A stretch of 64,000 nt of DNA from an uncultured Cohaesibacter sp. Its GTDB lineage: Bacteria; Pseudomonadota; Alphaproteobacteria; Rhizobiales; Cohaesibacteraceae. Positions within the stretch are counted from its first letter, which is position 1; each line of letters opens with the position of its first letter. Under the pieces are notes generated by a model. The model was not told the origin of the DNA. It searched no databases and saw only the letters and a program-made list of their open reading frames with translations. This document shows, piece by piece, positions 43,818-54,010 of the stretch. Where the stretch lies: positions 3,423,501 to 3,487,500 of the forward strand of contig NZ_OY821667.1 in assembly GCF_963682185.1 (NCBI RefSeq), read 5' to 3'. Both the position numbers and the translations under genes were made by a program.

Positions 43818-46800
43818 CGGGCAGACACCTTTTCCTTGAAGGTTATAACGAGTTTCATTACGGCTACATAGAAGACGGGAACCATTATGATGCCGAACAA
43901 GGCAGAGAAGATAATACCGCCCAGCATGCCGATCCCAATGGAATTCTGAGCGTTTGCTCCTGCTCCGGTAGCCAGAGCAAGCGGAAGGATACCAAGCATG
44001 AAGGCCAATGTCGTCATCATGATAGGACGCAGACGTTGACGGGCAGCGTGCATCGTTGCCTCTAGAAGCGGCACGCCATTTTCAAATTGGCCCTTGGCAA
44101 ATTCGACGATCAGGATTGCATTTCGCGCAGCAAGTCCGATCGTTGTCAACATACCAACCTTGAAATAGACGTCATTTGATTGTCCAAAAAACTGAGCTGC
44201 GATCAAGGCTCCAAGAACGCCGACGGGCACTGAAAGCATGACAGCAAATGGTACAGTCCAACTCTCATAAAGAGCTGCAAGGCAGAGGAACACGATCAGG
44301 GCTGAAAGGGTATATAGCAGCGGTTCCTGATTGCCAGCCATTTGCTCCTGCAACGATAGCCCGACCCAGGCAACACCATAATTGCCGGGAAGTTGAGCGA
44401 CCAGCTCTTCCATTGTATTCATGGCTTCACCAGTAGAGACGCCTTCAACCGCATCCCCCGTGATCTCAATTGCCCCGGTTCCGCCATAACGATAGAGCGT
44501 AGAAAACGTCTTGCCCCAACTTTCACTGAGGAAGGCTCCGAAAGGCACCATTTCACCGTCGCTATTGCGTGCAAACCACTTCTTGATATCGTCAGGCTGC
44601 ATGCGATAGGGGACATCACCCTGCACTATAACTTCACGCAATTTGTCATTGAGGGTAAAGTCGTTGACATAATTGCCCGCAAAGATCGTCGTCAACATGG
44701 AATTGATTTCGGACAAGGTCAGGCTAAAGGCCTGAGCCTTTTCCCGCTTGATATCCAGCTGCAGGGATGACTTGGTCGCAGAATCATTGCCCCGCAAGCT
44801 TGTAACCTTTCCGCTCGCCTGAGCTTCCTGAACCAAGGTGTCGGCAGCTTCATGCAATGCAATCGCTCCATTTCCACCATCATCCACGAGATACATATCA
44901 AAACCGGAAGAAGCGCCCATTCCCTGAATCGCGGGAGGTTGCATGAAAACAATCAAACCCTTGCGATTCTTCATGAAGTGCATATTGGCAGCCATTGCAA
45001 TTTGTCCGGCAGTCCGATTTGGACGTTGGTCGAAATCCTTAAGCTTGACGAACATCATCGCATTATTCTGCCCGGAGCCACTAAAGCTGAAGCCAACGGC
45101 CGCAAAAACTGCCGCTACGTTGTCTCCTTGCTCATTGAGGAGATACTGTTCGATATCCGCAACGGCTTCCTCTGTTTGTACTCGAGTAGAGCCTTCTGGC
45201 AATTGAACAACGCTCATCAAAACACCTTGATCCTCAGTGGGAACGAATGAGGAAGGAAGCGTTTGATAGACCCAGGCGACACCGAAGCCTACGGCAGCCA
45301 AAATCACGAACATCCGAAACGGTCTCTTGATCAGGCGTCCCACCGCAGATGCGTAGCCGTTGTTGACGCCTGAAACCCCGAGATTGAACCAGCGCGCGGG
45401 CGCAAAACGCACTTCTCCTTCATTCAGTTTGAGAAGGCTGGCGCACATAGCCGGTGTCAAGATAAGAGCCACAAAGAGGGAGAGGACCATGGCGGAAATG
45501 ATCGTCACCGAGAATTGTCGGTAGATAACGCCGGTTGACCCGGACATGAAAGCCATGGGAAGGAAAACGGCAGACAGAACAAGCACGATGCCGATCAGGG
45601 CGCCAGAAATCTCAGACATGCTCTTTTCTGTAGCGGCTACGGCATCAAGCTTTTCCTCCTCCATGATACGTTCAACATTCTCGACAACGACGATGGCGTC
45701 ATCAACGAGAAGACCGATAGCCAAAACGAGAGCAAACATCGACAAGGTGTTGATCGACATTCCGAAAACAGCCAGAACCCCAAAGGTGCCCAGCAAAACG
45801 ATCGGCACAGCAATCGTCGGAATGATTGTTGCTCGCCAACTTTGCAGAAAAATCAAAATTACGAGAAACACAAGTCCTATCGCCTCAGCCAAGGTGTGAT
45901 AAACTTGTTCAATAGATTGGGCGACGAAAGGCGATGTATCGTAGGGATAAACGATTTTTACCCCATCAGGCAGTGCGGTTTCGATTCTGGCGACCGTCTG
46001 GCGCACGGCTGCAGCCGTCTCCACGGCATTTGCTCCATTGGCCAAATTGACCCCGAAGCCAGCTGCGGGATGGCCATTATAGCGCGATGTAGATCCGAGA
46101 TCCTGGGAGCTGATTTCTACTGTTGCGACATCTCCGAGATAGACAGTGGACCCGTCCTCTTCTGTCGTCAGAGCAATCTTTTCAAATTCCCCGACACTTG
46201 AAAGTTGAGACTGAGCGTTCAATGGAACAGAAATTTGCTGCCCCCTGGAGGCTGGCAGATCACCAATGGAGCCTACAGTCACGTTGCTATTCTGGTCTGA
46301 AACTGCGTCCGTTACGTCATTTGGTGTGAGGCCATATTTGTAAAGCTTTTTGGGATCAAGCCATATGCGCATCGCGTAAGGAGAGGAGAAGCTGTTGATC
46401 GATCCGACACCGGAGGTGCGCTGAATAGGGTCTTTGACAAGGCGATCCAGCAGATCACCCAACTCCACTTGTGAATAGGATTCATCTTCGGAAACCAAGG
46501 CCCCCACCAACAAGATCGAGGAGGTGGATCGCGTGACGCTGACGCCCGTGCTGGTCACGGTATCCGGCAGAGACGATTGCACCAACTGCAATTTGTTCTG
46601 CACTTGCACCTGAGCCATATCAGGGTCGACGCTATCATCAAATACGAGCGAAATGGATGAACTACCCGAAGACGAGGTTGATGTCATATAGGTCAACCCG
46701 TCCAGACCGGTCATGCCGTCTTCGATGATCGTGGTAACCGAGTTCTGCACCGTCTGGGAGTTCGCCCCAGTATAATTTGCAGAAATGCGAACCGTAGTCG

Positions 46801-46918
46801 GAGCGATGTCCGGATACTGAGAAATCGGAAGACTATTTACGCCAAAATAGCCCGCAAGCATAACAACAATCGCGAGCACCCAGGCAAATACCGGGCGATG
46901 AATGAAAAATTTTGCCAT
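43814..46918 (-). CDS. RND efflux pump inner membrane transporter, HAE1 family
   Basis: 1034 residues with 12 helices and two large periplasmic domains. It extrudes hydrophobic drugs or toxins in exchange for protons. Features of the AcrB family: N-terminus MAKFFIHRPVFAWVLAIVVMLAG, the proton-relay aspartates in LAIGLLVDDAIVVVENVER (TM4) and the matching TM10-12 region AILIVEFAKGQ and GGIIFSALFGIIMVPVFYV. The MexB/AcrB-type pore segment PTEDQGVLM is present. It lies between the adaptor and outer membrane genes; substrates are unknown. Confidence 0.95.
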   Translation of the reverse strand: MAKFFIHRPVFAWVLAIVVMLAGYFGVNSLPISQYPDIAPTTVRISANYTGANSQTVQNSVTTIIEDGMTGLDGLTYMTSTSSSGSSSISLVFDDSVDPDMAQVQVQNKLQLVQSSLPDTVTSTGVSVTRSTSSILLVGALVSEDESYSQVELGDLLDRLVKDPIQRTSGVGSINSFSSPYAMRIWLDPKKLYKYGLTPNDVTDAVSDQNSNVTVGSIGDLPASRGQQISVPLNAQSQLSSVGEFEKIALTTEEDGSTVYLGDVATVEISSQDLGSTSRYNGHPAAGFGVNLANGANAVETAAAVRQTVARIETALPDGVKIVYPYDTSPFVAQSIEQVYHTLAEAIGLVFLVILIFLQSWRATIIPTIAVPIVLLGTFGVLAVFGMSINTLSMFALVLAIGLLVDDAIVVVENVERIMEEEKLDAVAATEKSMSEISGALIGIVLVLSAVFLPMAFMSGSTGVIYRQFSVTIISAMVLSLFVALILTPAMCASLLKLNEGEVRFAPARWFNLGVSGVNNGYASAVGRLIKRPFRMFVILAAVGFGVAWVYQTLPSSFVPTEDQGVLMSVVQLPEGSTRVQTEEAVADIEQYLLNEQGDNVAAVFAAVGFSFSGSGQNNAMMFVKLKDFDQRPNRTAGQIAMAANMHFMKNRKGLIVFMQPPAIQGMGASSGFDMYLVDDGGNGAIALHEAADTLVQEAQASGKVTSLRGNDSATKSSLQLDIKREKAQAFSLTLSEINSMLTTIFAGNYVNDFTLNDKLREVIVQGDVPYRMQPDDIKKWFARNSDGEMVPFGAFLSESWGKTFSTLYRYGGTGAIEITGDAVEGVSTGEAMNTMEELVAQLPGNYGVAWVGLSLQEQMAGNQEPLLYTLSALIVFLCLAALYESWTVPFAVMLSVPVGVLGALIAAQFFGQSNDVYFKVGMLTTIGLAARNAILIVEFAKGQFENGVPLLEATMHAARQRLRPIMMTTLAFMLGILPLALATGAGANAQNSIGIGMLGGIIFSALFGIIMVPVFYVAVMKLVITFKEKVSAR

Positions 46919-46924
46919 ACCGGT

Positions 46925-48133
46925 TTATTTCCCTGCCTGATCTTGAGACTGATCCTCGTCGTTCGCTACATCGCGAACCAATCCATCTTCATCAATTTCG
47001 GCAGCCACTGGTTTGACAAGGGTCCCGGACGCCATGGTCTTCAATCCGTCCAGAATGATTTTTTGCCCACTCTCCAAAACATCGGTAACGATCCAGCTAT
47101 TTTCATATACGCCGATGGACGTGAACGTGACTTGTTTGGCCTTGCTGTCCTCGTCAACAATATAGGCTGTCAGATCCCCGGTGCTTGAGCGTTCGGTTGC
47201 TCTCTGCGGTACGAGAAAGGCATCAAGAGTTCCAACTTCCACCTCGCCTTGCAAAAACATCCCGGGCAGAATTTGGTGATCTGAATTCTCGAACTCAAAA
47301 CGCATGCTGATCGTGCCTGTGGTCGTTGAAACCGTCGAACTAGGCGCAACAAAAGTGCCCTTTCCTGTGTAGACTTCTCCATCTTCCAATTGCAGGCGTG
47401 CATCCAATTGCTTGCTGGCCTGCAAAGAACCACTTTTGATCTGACGACGCATTTTGAGGATGTTTGTTGAGGTGTCCAGCATGTCGACATAAATGGGATT
47501 CAGACGGGTCATTGTCGTCAAGGCGTCAGATTGACCTGAAGTGACGAGATCTCCCACAGATACTTCGGAGACTTCTGGGACACCTTCAATCGGGCTGCGA
47601 ATGGTTGTCCAGGATAACTGCGTCTTGGCATAGTCGAGCGCGGACTGGGCTGCATCGAGGGTTGCCTGGGCCGAGGCAAAATCGGAACGGGCGCTTTCAA
47701 CTTCAGCCTCGGTGTATCCTTGCCCCTTCAAGGCCAGTGCGCGTTCATAGGTGGCCTGCTTCACTGGCAAATCTGCTTCTGCCTTGGCAAGGTCTGCCTT
47801 GTCGGAAGCGACAGACGCCACATAGCTTGCATCATCAAGCTGAAACAGAGGGGCCCCAACTTTTAGAGTAACTCCCGGTGTGTAGAGTATCTTTGTTACC
47901 ACGCCATCAACGCGTGGTCTGATGTCTACTTGCTCAAATGCGACAGCTCTTCCCGGAAGACTGATCGTTTGAGGAACCTTTTGCCGTTCAAGTGACATAA
48001 CGCCGACTTGTTGGGCCTCCGAGGTGGCCTTGTCTTGTTGAGCTTCGCTACTATTCGTAACTCCTACAAATGATAGCAAGAAACAAAGCGTGCCTATTGC
48101 TGAAAATAGAGACGGTTTTTTACGTGTTTTCAT
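46925..48133 (-). CDS. RND efflux pump periplasmic adaptor (membrane fusion protein)
   Basis: 402 residues from ATG 48133; a GTG 6 codons earlier has no ribosome site. The N-terminal hydrophobic segment is a signal or anchor without a lipobox. The adaptor order is seen: lipoyl halves (RAVAFEQVDIRPRVDGVVTKILYTPG and TTIRSPIEGVPEVSEVSVGDLV) around a helical hairpin with KADLAKAEADLPVKQATYERALAL, then the beta-barrel and membrane-proximal parts. It joins the RND pump to the outer membrane channel; all three genes are in one operon read leftward. Confidence 0.93.
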   Translation of the reverse strand: MKTRKKPSLFSAIGTLCFLLSFVGVTNSSEAQQDKATSEAQQVGVMSLERQKVPQTISLPGRAVAFEQVDIRPRVDGVVTKILYTPGVTLKVGAPLFQLDDASYVASVASDKADLAKAEADLPVKQATYERALALKGQGYTEAEVESARSDFASAQATLDAAQSALDYAKTQLSWTTIRSPIEGVPEVSEVSVGDLVTSGQSDALTTMTRLNPIYVDMLDTSTNILKMRRQIKSGSLQASKQLDARLQLEDGEVYTGKGTFVAPSSTVSTTTGTISMRFEFENSDHQILPGMFLQGEVEVGTLDAFLVPQRATERSSTGDLTAYIVDEDSKAKQVTFTSIGVYENSWIVTDVLESGQKIILDGLKTMASGTLVKPVAAEIDEDGLVRDVANDEDQSQDQAGK

Positions 48134-48202
48134 TACCAAGACTTTCCACACGAAGATTGGTGCTGGTTATTGTGGTTGCCTTTTTGACACATGCTGATTA
48201 TC

Positions 48203-48215
48203 GCGTAATTATCGC
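48203..48215. promoter_or_regulatory. Half-site resembling the TetR operator
   Basis: GCGTAATTATCGC shares GTAATTA with the palindrome at 48251 and lies closer to the adaptor start. It may be a second binding site of the divergent TetR protein. Confidence 0.35.
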
Positions 48216-48250
48216 TTTGTGCCTGTTCTAATTTGCGCAACCTGATTTAC

Positions 48251-48266
48251 AGTAATTACGATTACT
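48251..48266. promoter_or_regulatory. Palindrome AGTAATTACGATTACT, candidate TetR operator
   Basis: 6-base arms AGTAAT / ATTACT around TACG, in the shared promoter region of the pump operon and the tetR-type gene, 47 bases before the latter. Pump regulators of this family usually bind such a site and repress both directions. Confidence 0.55.
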
Positions 48267-48312
48267 ATAAATCTGAGTCAACTGAAGATTCTACCCTCAA
48301 TGAAAGTTCCTG

Positions 48313-48978
48313 ATGAGATCGCAATTTCAAAACAATAAGCAAGAAGAGCAAATCCGCCTCTCAAAAGGCCGCCCCAAATCCATGACTGACGACGAAAAAA
48401 GAAAACGAATAGTTGATGAGGGGTGGGCGCTGTTCATGAGCCAAGGTTATAAAGGCATGACGATGGCCAATATTGCATCAGAGGCCCATATGTCACTGAG
48501 CACCGTCTATGGCTTATTCCCTGGTAAAATTAATCTTTTCTCCGCCGTCGTCGATCGGCATCGGCGTGACATGATAGCATTACCGGGCAACTATGATGAT
48601 TTGCCTGTCAATGTCGCCCTTGAAAAGATTTTCTGGCTAGATCTGGATCAAAAAGCAGAGTTAAGCCGACTGGCCTTTGTTCAGAAGTTGATGGCAGAAA
48701 GTCAAGAACATCCCGAATTAACCTCTGTGTTTGATGGCCGGGGACCAATTCAATCACTTAAGCTTCTGAAAGATTGGCTCATAGAGCAAAAAGAGCGCGG
48801 CCATATCCAATTCGAAGATGCAACGATAACAGCAAAAATGTTACTAGACATCGCGTTCGGTATGTCATCTCCCAAATTAACAGATAATTCCCAACCTTCT
48901 GCAGTGGATGATCGAAAAAGATATCTCAGCCATTGTTTCAAGTTGGTAGCCAACGGACTGCTGAAGCGACAAGATTGA
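48313..48978 (+). CDS. TetR family regulator of the RND pump
   Basis: 221 residues: N-terminal HTH (KRKRIVDEGWALFMSQGYKGMTMANIASEAHMSLSTVYGLFPGKINLF) and a helical ligand domain. It is divergent from the adaptor-pump-channel operon and is its expected repressor, released by a pump substrate. The first 22 residues before the HTH are longer than usual, so a later start (for example near residue 24, MTDDEK) is possible. Confidence 0.92.
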   Translation: MRSQFQNNKQEEQIRLSKGRPKSMTDDEKRKRIVDEGWALFMSQGYKGMTMANIASEAHMSLSTVYGLFPGKINLFSAVVDRHRRDMIALPGNYDDLPVNVALEKIFWLDLDQKAELSRLAFVQKLMAESQEHPELTSVFDGRGPIQSLKLLKDWLIEQKERGHIQFEDATITAKMLLDIAFGMSSPKLTDNSQPSAVDDRKRYLSHCFKLVANGLLKRQD

Positions 48979-49280
48979 AACGAATAGGCGGGGGAGTCGT
49001 GGAGAACCGGGCTTAACGCGTCGTTTCTGTTGCGCCAGTGTTTTGCACCCACATTCTTGCCCTGATGACACTAGAAGCCGATCAATTGATCAGTCCAACA
49101 AGCAAGTGGTTGAATTTCGTTTTATCTCATCAAATGGTTTTCAGTCAGCCATTGACTAGCTAATCCGGTAGGATCAGTATGAACCTATAAGTTGAGATGA
49201 TCCGGTTTGTACTGCAGAATTGGATATATAAAATATCCTGTCCGCGTATGATGTAGCAATTCAAATGAAGGTTGGCTGCC
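48979..49280. other. Intergenic region upstream of the sugar ABC operon
   Basis: 302 bases. It should contain the promoter of the ABC operon. No terminator, gene or strong repeat seen. Confidence 0.4.
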
Positions 49281-50375
49281 ATGGCAAAAGTTGTGCTGGA
49301 AAAGGTATTTAAACGCTACGGCAGTTTTGAAACAGTTCACGGTATAGATCTTGCCATTAAGGACAACGAGTTTGTTGTTTTGGTCGGCCCTTCCGGATGC
49401 GGTAAATCGACCATTCTGAGAATGATTGCCGGGCTCGAGGAAATTTCAGATGGAACAATGCGTATTGGTGATCGGGTCGTAAATGATATAGATCCCAAAT
49501 CGCGTAATGTTGCGATGGTGTTCCAGAATTACGCTTTGTACCCTCATAAAAACGTATTCGACAATATGGGCTTCAGTCTGAAAATGGCAGGGCTAAGCCG
49601 TAATGAGATCAAGGAGAAAGTGGAACAGGCCGCCAAGGTTCTGGAACTGACGCCATATCTTGATCGGAAGCCGGCTGCGCTTTCAGGTGGTCAACGACAG
49701 CGTGTAGCCATGGGACGCGCAATCGTTCGAGACCCCGATGTGTTCCTGTTTGATGAACCATTATCAAATCTTGATGCGCAGCTTCGCACCCAAATGCGCA
49801 TGGAGCTGAAAAAGCTCCATATCAAAATGAAGACAACCACCATCTATGTCACGCATGATCAGGTTGAAGCGATGACCTTGGCAGACAGAATTGTCGTTAT
49901 CAAGGATGGCACAATTCATCAGGTTGGAACGCCAATTGAGGTTTTTGAAAAACCCAAAACCGTATTTGTTGCAAAATTTATCGGAAATCCCCCGACCAAT
50001 ATCATGGCAGGGCAGGTCGCCGAACAGGGCGGAGCCAAAGGCATTCTCTGTGAGAACGGAATGTTCCTGCCGTTTCCTCATGAAACAGCACTGGAGATCG
50101 GGAGAAAAGTACTGGCAGGGATCAGACCGGACGCCATTGCAGCAGAAGAAGCCGCAGATAAATATGCCCCTGCCTGGCAATATGATGTGCAGGTCTTGTT
50201 TTCAGAAATTGTTGGAGGGCAATCGCTTCTGGAATTTGACATCAATGGTACTTCGATGGTTGCCGAACTGGATGGCAGACACAAAGTCGATCCAGGTACG
50301 ACACTGAAACTGGGGTTTGATCTGGACCGGTTGTTTGTTTTCGATCCAGAGACAAATTTGGCATTGGATTGGTGA
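49281..50375 (+). CDS. Sugar ABC transporter ATP-binding protein, MalK/UgpC family
   Basis: 364 residues from ATG 49281 (GAAGG upstream). Energises sugar uptake by a CUT1 importer. All motifs are present: Walker A GPSGCGKST, Q-loop FQNYALYPH, signature LSGGQRQRVAMGRAI, Walker B DVFLFDEPLSNLDAQ and H-loop VTHDQ. The C-terminal 120 residues are the MalK-type regulatory OB domain (TOBE_2), ending FDPETNLAL. First gene of a four-gene operon. Confidence 0.95.
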   Translation: MAKVVLEKVFKRYGSFETVHGIDLAIKDNEFVVLVGPSGCGKSTILRMIAGLEEISDGTMRIGDRVVNDIDPKSRNVAMVFQNYALYPHKNVFDNMGFSLKMAGLSRNEIKEKVEQAAKVLELTPYLDRKPAALSGGQRQRVAMGRAIVRDPDVFLFDEPLSNLDAQLRTQMRMELKKLHIKMKTTTIYVTHDQVEAMTLADRIVVIKDGTIHQVGTPIEVFEKPKTVFVAKFIGNPPTNIMAGQVAEQGGAKGILCENGMFLPFPHETALEIGRKVLAGIRPDAIAAEEAADKYAPAWQYDVQVLFSEIVGGQSLLEFDINGTSMVAELDGRHKVDPGTTLKLGFDLDRLFVFDPETNLALDW

Positions 50376-50440
50376 TGCCATGATTGAAATGACCTCAAGG
50401 GTCATTTCAGATCGAATATGACTCTATCTGGGAGGATAAG

Positions 50441-51700
50441 ATGAAAAAGCTAACTCTATTACTTACAAGTGCTTTAGCAGCGTTAAGCTTGACATTGGGT
50501 GCAAGCGCTTATGCTGCAGATCAGAAAAATGAACTGGAAATTTTTTCTTGGTGGGCCGGAGATGAGGGGCCTGCGCTGGAAGCGCTGATCAAGCTGTATA
50601 ATGAAAAATATCCTGATACGAAACTCATCAACGCCACTGTAACCGGTGGGTCGGGGGTCAATGCAAAGGCTGTTCTCAAAACCAGAATGCTGGGTGGAGA
50701 ACCACCAGATTCCTTCCAGGTTCATGCTGGTCAGGAATTGATCGGGACATGGGTCAAATCAGATCGGATGGAAGACCTGACACCGTTGTTTGAAGAACAG
50801 GGATGGAAAGACATTTTCCCAGAAGGTCTGGTCAGCTTGATTGGTACCGACAAGGGCATCTGGTCTGTACCCGTCAATATCCATCGGTCAAACGATATCT
50901 GGTTTATCCCGAAAAATCTGGAAAAATGGGGTATTGAGGCACCGAAGACCTGGGACGAGTTCCTTGCCGTTGCACCAAAACTGAAAGAACAGGGTGTCGT
51001 TCCTCTTTCCATGGGTCAAAATTGGACAGCCAATCACCTATGGGAATCTGTCGCGTTGGCTTCATTGGGCGCAGAAAAGTGGGAAAGCCTTTGGTCTGGC
51101 GATCTGAAGTTCAATAGTCCCGAAGGGGTAGCAGCCTGGGATCTCTTTGGAAAAATCCTGCAATATACCAATGATGATTTTTCTTCCCTCTCGTGGCAGC
51201 AGGCAACCGATATGGTCGTAGATGGCCGTGCTGCATTTAACATTATGGGTGACTGGGCTGCAGGCTATCTGAATACAACCAAGAAACTGGAACCGAATAC
51301 CGGTTTCGGCTGGCTGCCATCACCGGGAACAAGCGGTAATTTCATATTCCTTGCAGACAGTTTTGGTCTTCCAAAGGGCGCCGTCCATCGGGAGAATGCT
51401 CTTAACTGGTTGGCACTGCTTGGCTCGAAAGAAGGCTCTGATGCGTTTAACCCACTAAAGGGCTCCATTTCACCGCGCAAGGATAGCGATCTGTCCAAAT
51501 ATAACAAATACGCTGAGTCAGCTGCTGCTGATTTTGCCAAAGACACAATCGTTGGCTCTTTGGCACACGGCGTTGTTGCGAATGAAGGCTTCATGAATGA
51601 TTTCGCTTCAGTCATGGAAACATTCCTGAAAACACGCGACTCCAAGGTTGCTGCTGAATTGGCGCAACAAATTGCGACCAAAAATAAAATTGGCCAATAA
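50441..51700 (+). CDS. Sugar ABC transporter substrate-binding protein, family 1
   Basis: 419 residues with a signal peptide (ends ASAYAADQ). It binds a carbohydrate in the periplasm. Family 1 traits: EIFSWWAGDEGPALEALIKLYNEKYP near the start and GDWAAGYLN, with KGSISPRKDSDL near the C-terminus. The aromatic residues WWAG and FGWLPSPGT suggest a sugar ligand. Good ribosome site (GGGAGGA). Ligand class cannot be named because no catabolic gene is adjacent. Confidence 0.93.
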   Translation: MKKLTLLLTSALAALSLTLGASAYAADQKNELEIFSWWAGDEGPALEALIKLYNEKYPDTKLINATVTGGSGVNAKAVLKTRMLGGEPPDSFQVHAGQELIGTWVKSDRMEDLTPLFEEQGWKDIFPEGLVSLIGTDKGIWSVPVNIHRSNDIWFIPKNLEKWGIEAPKTWDEFLAVAPKLKEQGVVPLSMGQNWTANHLWESVALASLGAEKWESLWSGDLKFNSPEGVAAWDLFGKILQYTNDDFSSLSWQQATDMVVDGRAAFNIMGDWAAGYLNTTKKLEPNTGFGWLPSPGTSGNFIFLADSFGLPKGAVHRENALNWLALLGSKEGSDAFNPLKGSISPRKDSDLSKYNKYAESAAADFAKDTIVGSLAHGVVANEGFMNDFASVMETFLKTRDSKVAAELAQQIATKNKIGQ

Positions 51701-51742
51701 TTGAATAAATAGTTCTGCGTGCCGAAGGGTACGCAGAACCCA

Positions 51743-52879
51743 ATGTCAGGCGTGCGAAAAATGCGAACAGTATCAAAAGACAGAATATTGGCTGGCGTCA
51801 CTTTACTGCCATCGATCTTGTTGGTTGGCATTTTTGTCTATGGATTTATAGGAAATACATTTTGGACCTCCCTGACCGATTGGGGCGGAGTTGGCGCATT
51901 ATCCGAAAATCCGGAGAAAAATTATGTCGGCTTTTACAATTACAAGGATTTGTTTGTCGGTTTTCTGAGCTCAGGTTTCAGGCAGGATTTGGTCAATGCC
52001 ATATTCTATTCGGTATTCCTGCTCATCGGAGCCATAGGCGTTGGCCTGTTCATTGCGATCTTGCTGGATAACAAGCCTAAAGCCGAAGGTTTTTTTCGCA
52101 CTGTTTTCTTATATCCAATGTCGTTGAGTTTCATTGTTACCGGTACAATCTGGCGCTGGCTGTTGGCGCCAAGTGGCGGGGTCAATGTGCTCCCAACCTA
52201 TGTCGGAGCCGAGCCGTTCAATTTCAGATGGCTCTCCAGTACACAGTCAATCCTGCAGTTTGACTGGCAAAACATTTTGTCATTCGCTTTTAATGTTATC
52301 AGCATCGTACTTATCGTGATCGGCCTGTGGCTTCTTGGAAAGCGAAGCAAACATGCGGTAAAATGGCTGCTCGCTGGCATTATGATCGGGATTCTGGTTT
52401 ATCTATTTGGCGATATGTTGCCAAAAGCGCTGATAATGGAAGAAAAGCACGGATTCAATCTGGCGACGACCGGTATTATTCTGGCTACAATCTGGCAGTA
52501 TTCCGGATATACAATGGCGCTTTATCTTGCCGGTTTTACAGGTATTTCTCAGGATCTGCGTGATGCTGCGATGTTGGATGGTGCAAGTACCTTCAACTAT
52601 TATCGGCATATTGCCATTCCACTGATCCAGCCGATTACGATCTCGGCTATCATTATTCTAAGTCATATTTCATTGAAGATGTTCGATCTGATCTTCGCCA
52701 TGACTGGGCCTGATAATGGTCAAACCGGCCATCCGGCCCTGAATATGTATTTGACCACATTCAGAGCCAATGATTTTGCTCGAGGGGCCGCAATTGCAAT
52801 GCTTCTATTTTTCCTTGCTGCCCTGTTTATCATTCCATATCTGATAAGCAGCTATCGCAATAAGGACGAAAGAGCATGA
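51743..52879 (+). CDS. Sugar ABC transporter permease, MalF type, with extra membrane insertion
   Basis: 378 residues from ATG 51743 (ATG 51761 is an alternative; neither has a strong ribosome site). The MalF/BPD signature is [28 protein letters not shown]. Typical relatives are near 290-310 residues; this one has about 65 extra residues between helices, with two more hydrophobic segments ([18 protein letters not shown] and [19 protein letters not shown]). The partner permease overlaps it by 4 bases. Confidence 0.92.
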   Translation: MSGVRKMRTVSKDRILAGVTLLPSILLVGIFVYGFIGNTFWTSLTDWGGVGALSENPEKNYVGFYNYKDLFVGFLSSGFRQDLVNAIFYSVFLLIGAIGVGLFIAILLDNKPKAEGFFRTVFLYPMSLSFIVTGTIWRWLLAPSGGVNVLPTYVGAEPFNFRWLSSTQSILQFDWQNILSFAFNVISIVLIVIGLWLLGKRSKHAVKWLLAGIMIGILVYLFGDMLPKALIMEEKHGFNLATTGIILATIWQYSGYTMALYLAGFTGISQDLRDAAMLDGASTFNYYRHIAIPLIQPITISAIIILSHISLKMFDLIFAMTGPDNGQTGHPALNMYLTTFRANDFARGAAIAMLLFFLAALFIIPYLISSYRNKDERA

Positions 52880-53703
52880 AAAAGAAAACGGTCAAACCGT
52901 CTCGAGTAGTCCTGTATGTGGTTCTATTGCTTCTGGTCGTGGTCTATTTGCTGCCTGCATATCTGACATTGATCACGGCCCTGAAAGATCCATCGGAAAT
53001 CAGTTTGCCCCATTCATGGGATTTCCCTGCAATATTCAACTGGAAAAGCTTCAGTGAAGCTTTCGCCTTGTTGAAACCGAACATAGTCAATTCCTTTATC
53101 CTGACGATTTGCGCAACAGCGATTTCAATCGCTCTGGGGAGCATCAACGGCTACGTATTCTCAAAATGGAAATTCAAGGGTAGCGAGTTGATATTCACGC
53201 TATTGCTATTCGGGATGTTCATTCCTTATCAGGTTATTCTTATCCCGCTGTTCCAGACATTGAGAGCAATGAACCTATATGGCGGTTTGCCGGGGCTGAT
53301 ATTGGCGCATGTTGTCTATGGCCTGCCGATCACCTCCCTCATTTTCCGAAATTTCTATATGCAGATACCTGACTCATTGGTCGAATCCGCGACCTTGGAC
53401 GGAGCTGGCTTTTTCTCTATCTACACTCAGGTTATCTTCCCACTTTCCATTCCCGGATTTGTCGTTACGTCCATCTGGCAATCGACACAGATTTGGAATG
53501 AGTTCCTGTGGGGAATCACATTGACGAGACACTCGGCAAATCCGATCACAGTCGGTCTTGCCCAGTTGGCAGGCGGGCAGGCCGTCAGCTGGAATTTGCC
53601 AATGGCAGGTTCAATCTTGGCCGCTCTTCCAGTCTTGTTCATATATATCGTGATGGGACGATATTTCATCAGGGGGCTTCTTGCCGGTTCGGTTAAAGGG
53701 TAA
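52876..53703 (+). CDS. Sugar ABC transporter permease, MalG type
   Basis: 275 residues with six helices and the signature [29 protein letters not shown], the loop contacting the ATPase. It shares an ATGA overlap with the MalF-type gene, so the two are co-translated. Ends the ABC operon. Confidence 0.95.
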   Translation: MKKKTVKPSRVVLYVVLLLLVVVYLLPAYLTLITALKDPSEISLPHSWDFPAIFNWKSFSEAFALLKPNIVNSFILTICATAISIALGSINGYVFSKWKFKGSELIFTLLLFGMFIPYQVILIPLFQTLRAMNLYGGLPGLILAHVVYGLPITSLIFRNFYMQIPDSLVESATLDGAGFFSIYTQVIFPLSIPGFVVTSIWQSTQIWNEFLWGITLTRHSANPITVGLAQLAGGQAVSWNLPMAGSILAALPVLFIYIVMGRYFIRGLLAGSVKG

Positions 53704-53953
53704 TCGGGGCCTGATCAAGACAATAACCTTCCGCAACGTAACGGTTCACGAAGGCCAGCAGGCTATCCAGAGCGGAATTGAAAAAGCTTAACGGCAAATT
53801 TGGGCTCGGACCGGTGCGGTGCATCATCACCGGAAATGGCTCATCTGGGGTCGTGATTGGTATTCGCTGCCCTTTGCGGGCTCTCATAAACCTATAGACC
53901 TCGCAATGCTGCATCCCATCAGCTGCCGTTCGGTGAACAGAATAATTCTGCAC
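53693..53953 (-). pseudogene. Possible short gene or gene remnant, 86 aa
   Basis: A GTG-started frame between two convergent operons with fairly normal codon use; it begins MQNYSVHRTAADGMQHCEV and ends [17 protein letters not shown] do not recognise the family. It overlaps the end of the MalG-type gene by about 11 bases. It could be the remains of a longer gene, or chance. Confidence 0.3.
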
Positions 53954-54010
53954 GCGGATTTATAAAACCTGACATTCCCAAGGTTGGCCGCATCATGGCG
54001 ATGTGTGATT

